64,000 bases of DNA from positions 3,693,569-3,757,568 of the forward strand of contig SCHM01000002.1 of the NCBI GenBank assembly GCA_004123355.1, written 5' to 3'. This document shows, one piece after another, positions 58,799-64,000 of this stretch (position 1 is its first letter; each line of letters begins with the position of its first letter). The position numbers and the translations under genes were made by a program. The DNA comes from Amphirosellinia nigrospora (lineage: Eukaryota > Ascomycota > Sordariomycetes > Xylariales > Xylariaceae). The notes under the pieces are model-generated. The model saw nothing but the letters and a program-made list of their open reading frames with translations. It did no database searches and was not told the origin of the DNA.

Positions 58799-59690
58799 TT
58801 ATTTCTTGCCGTTGAGATGCCAGTCGAAGATCTTGCCAAAGGTCTCCTTGCCGGTGCCCTCGATGGTGTCACCGTGGCAGGGGATCAGGGTAACCCAATC
58901 CCAGCCGTAAATGCGCTTGACGCTCTCGTTGAAGCCGGCACGGTTCTTGGTACCGTTGCTGATGGCGTACCATTGGAGGCGCTTGTGGCCCTTGGCGGGA
59001 CCCTGGGTGGTGTTGAGAGCGTAAAAGATCTTCTTGAGGAGGCCGCCACCCTTCTTCTCGGCCTCGGGGACCTTGGAGTACTGCTCGGTAGGGGCAGGTT
59101 GAACATCAGGTCGGCCTCGATCAGGACCTTCTCGGGCTTGTAGAAGAGCACAATCTCCTTGTTCTGGTGGGCGTCCACCATCTCGACCTCGAAGTCGGCG
59201 GCGAACTCGTCGCTGACGGCGGCGGAGTGGGCGTTGGTCTCATCGTAGAGGAAGTCGAACTCCTCCTTGCCGATCATGGGGTCGTTCATAGTCTTTCGTT
59301 TCTCGGGAAGACCCTTGGGACCGATTAACTTGGCGGTGGGGTATTCGGTCTTCCATTGGGTTAGGAAGATGTGATGCTCGAGATCGCCGGCAATCAAATA
59401 GCCGACGTTGCCGCCGAACTCAGTGACCTTGGCCTTAACCTCATCGGTCAGAGCGACAGGGGAGAAGACGGCGATGGCGCCGGAGGTCAGCTTGACTGTT
59501 GTGCTCTTGGTTAGCCAACGGTTTAGGCAGCAAATGTTAGGAACGAAGCTCGCTTACTGATAGTAGCACGGCCACCAATGGGGACCTTCTCAAATCGCAG
59601 GAAAGGGACAGAGACGGTAACGACATTGGGGGTGACGTTGCGGATCACCTGAACCGCTGAAGGGTTCTTTGGGATGAGCTTATCAGACAT
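58799..59690 (-). CDS. DUF4336 protein (metallo-beta-lactamase-like fold, function unknown)
   Basis: The ATG at 59690 gives MSDKLIPKNPSAVQVIRNV and then TVSVPFLRFEKVPIGGRATI. An intron starts at GTAAGC near 59560 and ends about 59505. It continues LTSGAIAVFSPVALTDEVKA, GGNVGYLIAGDLEHHIFL, WKTEYPTAKLIGPKGLPEKR, KEIVLFYKPEKVLIEADLMF and, after one frame slip near 59090, KGHKRLQWYAISNGTKNRAG, RIYGWDWVTLIPCHGDTIEG and FDWHLNGKK, with TAA at 58799-58801. The DLEHH and PCHGD words sit where beta-lactamase-fold enzymes bind metal, so a hydrolase is plausible; substrate unknown. About 265 residues, the usual fungal size. Confidence 0.85.
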
Positions 59691-61769
59691 TGTGAAAGGG
59701 CGTCGCTGGATACGAATGGGTTTATTTGGTTTTGGCGGCCTCGACGCGACGACGAAGTAATTCCTGGCGGTTTCTTCACGAAGGAGGGTTCGAATCTGGC
59801 CGAAGGGTCGTGAGACGGCCCAGGGGAGCTTAAGAATGATTTCGTGGTGAGGGCCAAATGCCTTGGCGCCACTAATGAGGTGCCTCTCAGCATGTCAGTT
59901 AGGACACCCTTTTTGTTCCCTCTTTCATCCCGTTTCAGGGCTTTCAGGGCGTTTGATAGGTAAGCGGGTGCTGACAAGAGCTGTGGCCCGAAATGAAATT
60001 TGTCAAAATTTGGAATGTTTGTCGAGGCTGGCTGAGACACTGCATACGGTTGATTACACGGTAACAATCTTCTCGCGTTATCTCCTCGGTTCAACGGTAA
60101 GCTAGTGTGTGGTAATGTATAAGCCATTATGACGGGATGTGGGCCTATGCGTGTGCATAGCCGCGCACTGTACGGTACCACATTATGTGTGCAATATATG
60201 TACCTCGGCATGGGTCCAAATGCTTACGAGTACCTGCCTAGTCCATCTCGAGATGTATTACTTACTAAGCTATGTGTCTGCATGCATACATCAATGCGAG
60301 TTAATGCGATGCGATAGGGAACGTGGCCTAACCCTTTTCTGACAGCTTTGACGGGTCAGGGATTGCAGCGCACACGAGCCGGGTACTAGGATGACATCAT
60401 GCAGTGGTATACTTACCTAGTGTAGCTTTGTGCATAGTACTGTACCTACCTCTTATGTCACTCGCAGATTGGCGGCCCCTGAATGGACGAGCTGGGGTCT
60501 GCATGCCCGAAAGGGAAATAAGGTTTCCCGCGCAATTTTTATACAGTACTTATGCAGGTAGCTTATGTTCCCCCCTTAACTTCAAAGTTGAAACTGCCCC
60601 TACAGCCCTACAGAACACCGTGTTATGCAGAAATTGTAGAGCCAAAATAACAGCTTGGCCGAGAGTCATATTAGTGCTACGTGGCACAAGTATACAGGGA
60701 CTTGGCTAACCACAGTTGAAGTGATTGTATAGATAATGCTACTTAACATTATCCCTGCTTGGGCCCAAGCTCAGATATACTATGAGTAAATCTGGATGCT
60801 ACAAATTTATAGTATAATTGTTTGATGGGTTAGGCATTATCGTCTGCTTGTAGTATGTAGTGGCGGATGGCTCTGGTTCGCGATACTACGCATAGAGATT
60901 ACACTGGAACCAAATAATAGCAGATGATAATGTAGCATCGCGCCCCACCAAAATGCCCGTCGCACCAGTGCATCGGCCACGCGACGCTCGTTGGTTAAGT
61001 TCCGGCCTTGGTATTTGGAATGTGGGCCCGTTTTCGGCTTCCAATTTTATTCACTTGACATTCTTTTTGTCATCATCAGCCGCGACAAAGTTCTATAGAG
61101 AGGTTTACACTAGAATAACTAGCGCCAGACGTTTCGGATTCCTAAAAGGACCCTTTGCGCCTCGTGCTGTCGGATTTGTGTTCTGAATATCAAATATCTA
61201 TGTATCGCATGTGAGATTTGCCGCCGCAGCGGAACCAAAAAATGCAGGACAATACACACTACACTACACGTGAACTGATAAAGAAAACACAGCTAAAATT
61301 GTCGGTTGGTTGTAGCAGCTGACACATGCACATTGGTAACAACGACAATCCAAATAATGTTACAGTAACAAATGGTGCCCTCCCTAATGCGACTATACAA
61401 ACGCCGATAGGATTAATCACCTCAACGGCCTTGCAAGAACCAACGGTCTCACCCACATCAGCCAAATCTGGGGTGAAAGTCCCTCGCGCCCGCGAAGTAC
61501 AGATTGCTAATTTCCCATCGCACCATCGCGCCATCGCACCATACCATAACTGCCGAACATCTGCCGATCCAGGCATCAATGCACTCGTGTTCTTTCCGCC
61601 CCCCATGTTGCCTAATGCGATAGAAAATACGAGAACGTACACGCGGCACAGTTATTTGCAATTACTGGCAGATAACTATCTCGCCGGCCGAATCCCGATG
61701 GCCACAGACGGCGGGCCGGGCCCGGTTTGACGAGGTAGTGGGGACCGGGACGGACCGGGCACGGGGCTA
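59691..61769. other. Intergenic, 2.1 kb
   Basis: No recognised gene or repeat. The first few hundred bases hold the promoter of the DUF4336 gene; the right end is downstream of the coiled-coil gene. Confidence 0.5.
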
Positions 61770-63991
61770 CTATGCACGGAAAGCCCACCGACCCGATAGT
61801 ATCACAAAAACAGTGTGCCAGAAATAGTCCAGATTGGGTGTACCCAGGCAAACTGTCGACCGGTCACTCGTGGTCATCCACAGCGCCCGACTATGTGCGT
61901 TGGCATTCTTCCACTCGGCGTACATCCTACCCTCGGCGATGATAACTGCTACCATCATGAAAAACAGAGTCCCCAAGGTCCCCCAGACCGTGCCATGCTG
62001 TACTGCTCTCAAGAACAGGTCATATGTGGCACGAATGAAGCGGCCGACGCCGGCTATCACACGACGATGAATTCGTACGTTGTTTGCGTTATTTGCGTTG
62101 TTATCATTGCCAGCATTGTTACCATCGGCGTTGGCGGCGCGTAGGCGTTCCCGACCCCTCCGCTGGGCCTCTTGGCAGAGACGGACCTCGTCCTGCAACA
62201 GGTCGCGCTCCACCGTCAGCTGCTGCACGAGGTTCTTGAACATGTCAATCTCGGCCCGCGCCCTCCTGATGGTCCGGCCCGTCTCGGCCGCCGACCGGCC
62301 CTGGGGCACGGCCTGGTCCCGCATGTTTTGGATGCTGCGCATGATCTCCCCCTGCGCGTCGTGGAAGACGGCGATCTGCCTGCTCAGCGCCTCCTCCGTC
62401 CGCTTAGCCTGCTGCCCGTTGTCGCCGATCACGTTGTTCTGCTCGCCCAGCGCGGTCCGGAGCGCCTCCAGCTCGTCGTTGAGGCGCGCCACCTCGTCGT
62501 TGAGGCGCGCCACCTCGTCGTTGAGACGTGCTACCTCGGTGTTGAGGCGCGCCACTTCCTGCTCGAGGCGCTTGCGTTCCTCGTCGGTAGTATTCCTCAG
62601 ATTCCGTAGCTCGATGGCCAGGCGTCTCTCCTCGTTGCCGTGTCTCGTGCGCTCTCGCGCGTTGCTGGTCTGGAGCTTTTGCAAGTCGGCGGTAAGCTGT
62701 TTGATTTCCTTTTCGAGGCGTCTGCGCTCCCGCTCGCAATTGTCCTCGGCGGTCTTCAACTCGGTGTTAAGACGAGCAACCTCGCTTCCGAGCCGGGCGG
62801 CCTCCTCGATATCGCCATCTCGAAGGGCCTGGTGATTGTCGTCACGGGCTTTGATCTGCTCCGCGAAATCAGTGCGCTCCTGCTCCAGTCTGGCCTGGAC
62901 AGTTTTTAGCTGGTTTTCGAGAGCGGTGATATCTTTCTCGTGCTTGGCGCGCTCGTCGTCGCCGCTGGCCTTGGCCATCTGCAGCTCGCCGCTGATGCGC
63001 CCGATGTCTTCCTCGAGCTTCCTGCGCGCCTGGTCGTTATCTCCTGTCTGATTACCCCGGAGCGCCTTCAACTCGCCCGTAAGACGCGCGACTTCGACCA
63101 GCAGCTTCGTACGTTCCTGTTTCGAAGTTCCGTAGCTTTTCTGGAGATCGTCGTAAGCTGTTTTGAGATCGTCGTAGGTTTTCTGAAGATCGTCGTAGGT
63201 ATACTGAAGGTTCTTATGGGCTTGCTGGAGATTGCTGTGGGCTCTCTGGAGGCCGCTGTGGGTTTTCTGGAGGTTGTTGTGGGTTTTCTGGAGGTCGTCC
63301 AAATTGCGTGTGATGGTCCTATTTCGGTCTAGGAGCTTCGCGCGCTCGGCCTTGGACTCATCGAGCAGCTTAAGTGTCGCATCAAGCTGTCGAGCCTTCC
63401 GCTCGGTCTCTTCTCCGAACGGGACGGCACCGGGCACCGTCTTCTGTAGATTGACTAGATTGGCCAGGAGATTGTCGATGTCCCCGAGCGATGGGCCTGT
63501 AACTGTTAAGAATTGCTTGATCAGGTCCCGTATGTTCTGGATGACCTGGCTTTGGTTTGTCCCGGATCCTCGTATTTCGCGGCATTGTCTTGGCTGACCT
63601 TAAGCTGTCGCTCGAGGTCTTTGGTCTTCTTATCAAGGGTCTTGATCTGCTCCCGCAGAGACCTGATCGTCTCCTGCGCCGCGGTGTCGTTCTGGCCGTC
63701 GTTCTGGCCCTGGGCGACTCGCACGCTCTCCAGGAGCGTATCATATAGCCCTTGGATGTCCCTTAGGAAGTGATCGGCGTATGAAATAAAGGGCTGGCCT
63801 TCGTTGCTTATGTCATGCCCTTCTATGGCGAAACCCCTGCCAGTGATATTCCTGTATTCGGCTGCCGCCTTCAGGGCCATGGGTATGAGTCTCTCTTGGG
63901 CGTTGAGAGCGCCTTGTCGACGTTTAACGAGCGATCGAACGCCCTCGCTAAAATCGTCCAGTGTGGCTATGTTGCAGTTGGGCTGTAGCAT
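61770..63991 (-). CDS. Heptad-repeat coiled-coil protein with C-terminal membrane segment
   Basis: The ATG at 63991 begins MLQPNCNIATLDDFSEGVRS; an upstream start beyond the window edge is not excluded. Residues 1-90 are a globular helical head. Coiled coil then runs nearly unbroken: SLREQIKTLDKKTKDLERQL, one frame slip near 63560 (a missing G), VIQNIRDLIKQFL, eight heptads of the type DLQKTHN (63136-63303), then DELKALR-like coils and five EVARLND heptads (62452-62556). An Asn/Asp-rich hinge (DGNNAGNDNNANNANN) follows. Near the end is one hydrophobic span, WGTLGTLFFMMVAVIIAE, and a short tail with TTSDRST and ILSGRWAFRA. About 740 residues. It looks like a tail-anchored tether or scaffold. 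No motor or kinase domain; function unknown. Confidence 0.75.
62473..62556 (-). repeat. 21-bp coding minisatellite (EVARLND heptads)
   Basis: Four 21-base units start at 62473, 62494, 62515 and 62536; the first two are identical. Each encodes one coiled-coil heptad of the type EVARLND, so length changes in whole units keep both frame and heptad phase. Confidence 0.9.
63136..63303 (-). repeat. 21-bp coding repeat array, eight units (DLQKTHN-type heptads)
   Basis: Eight diverged 21-base units encode successive heptads with Leu at a constant position and a QK/QR-T/A-H/Y pattern (e.g. NLQKTHS, GLQRAHS, NLQQAHK, DLQKTYD). Divergence is greater than in the EVARLND array, so this block is older. 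Confidence 0.88.
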
Positions 63992-64000
63992 CCTCTCTAC

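Noticed and set aside
62080-62835. Plus-strand 251-codon Ser/Arg-rich frame
   Set aside because: Antisense shadow of the coiled-coil gene; its repeats mirror the EVARLND heptads and it has no protein-like features of its own.

Overview
This window is nuclear DNA of a filamentous ascomycete (Pezizomycotina, most likely a Sordariomycete). The evidence is short introns of about 50-170 bp with GTRNGT donors and CTAAC branch points, widely spaced genes on both strands without operons, and a fungal gene set: cerevisin-like protease, Wbp1, Rom2-type RhoGEF, V-ATPase c' subunit, a fungal-specific NACHT-ankyrin receptor and fungal STAND N-terminal domain. I do not assign a species.

Layout, left to right: Ser-rich disordered protein (519-3713, -); vacuolar subtilase PRB1 (6459-8113, -); giant BEACH/WD40 protein BPH1 (10853-18808, +); complex I 9.5 kDa subunit (19280-19571, -), divergent from oligosaccharyltransferase subunit WBP1 (20071-21812, +); NACHT-ankyrin NLR-like receptor (22585-29113, -), divergent from splicing factor PRP38 (30067-30937, +); mitochondrial GatA/HER2 (about 31235-32640, -), divergent from a 5'-nucleotidase-type metallophosphoesterase (about 33300-35164, +); splicing factor ISY1 (36081-36917, -); a 5.4 kb gene-poor stretch; a small membrane protein (42318-42930, +); a conserved fungal protein of unknown function (45652-46582, +); V-ATPase c' subunit VMA11 (47230-48104, -), divergent from Rho1 GEF ROM2 (50508-54324, +); a three-exon small Cys-rich protein (56761-57163, +) and an Asp-rich repeat ORF (57236-58183, +); a DUF4336 protein (58799-59690, -); and a heptad-repeat coiled-coil membrane protein reaching the right edge (61770-63991, -).

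Nearly every recognisable gene, including essential ones (PRP38, WBP1, GatA, VMA11), is interrupted by single-base losses or gains, mostly in short homopolymers. The same pattern in many independent housekeeping genes points to draft-sequence error, not pseudogenes, so I annotate intact-gene spans and note the breaks. The one clear exception is an in-frame TAG in the Ser-rich gene.

The genes do not form one pathway. Most are housekeeping: splicing (PRP38, ISY1), vacuole (PRB1, VMA11, BPH1), secretion and wall signalling (WBP1, ROM2) and mitochondrion (NUO9.5, GatA). I did not find a convincing wholly new system. The most unusual items are an intergenic palindrome CTACCTAGGTAG far above chance, the NLR-like receptor, the small Cys-rich gene with a TAGTAGTAG acceptor beside the Asp-rich repeat ORF, paired tetraloop hairpins, and two 21-bp coding minisatellites building perfect heptads.
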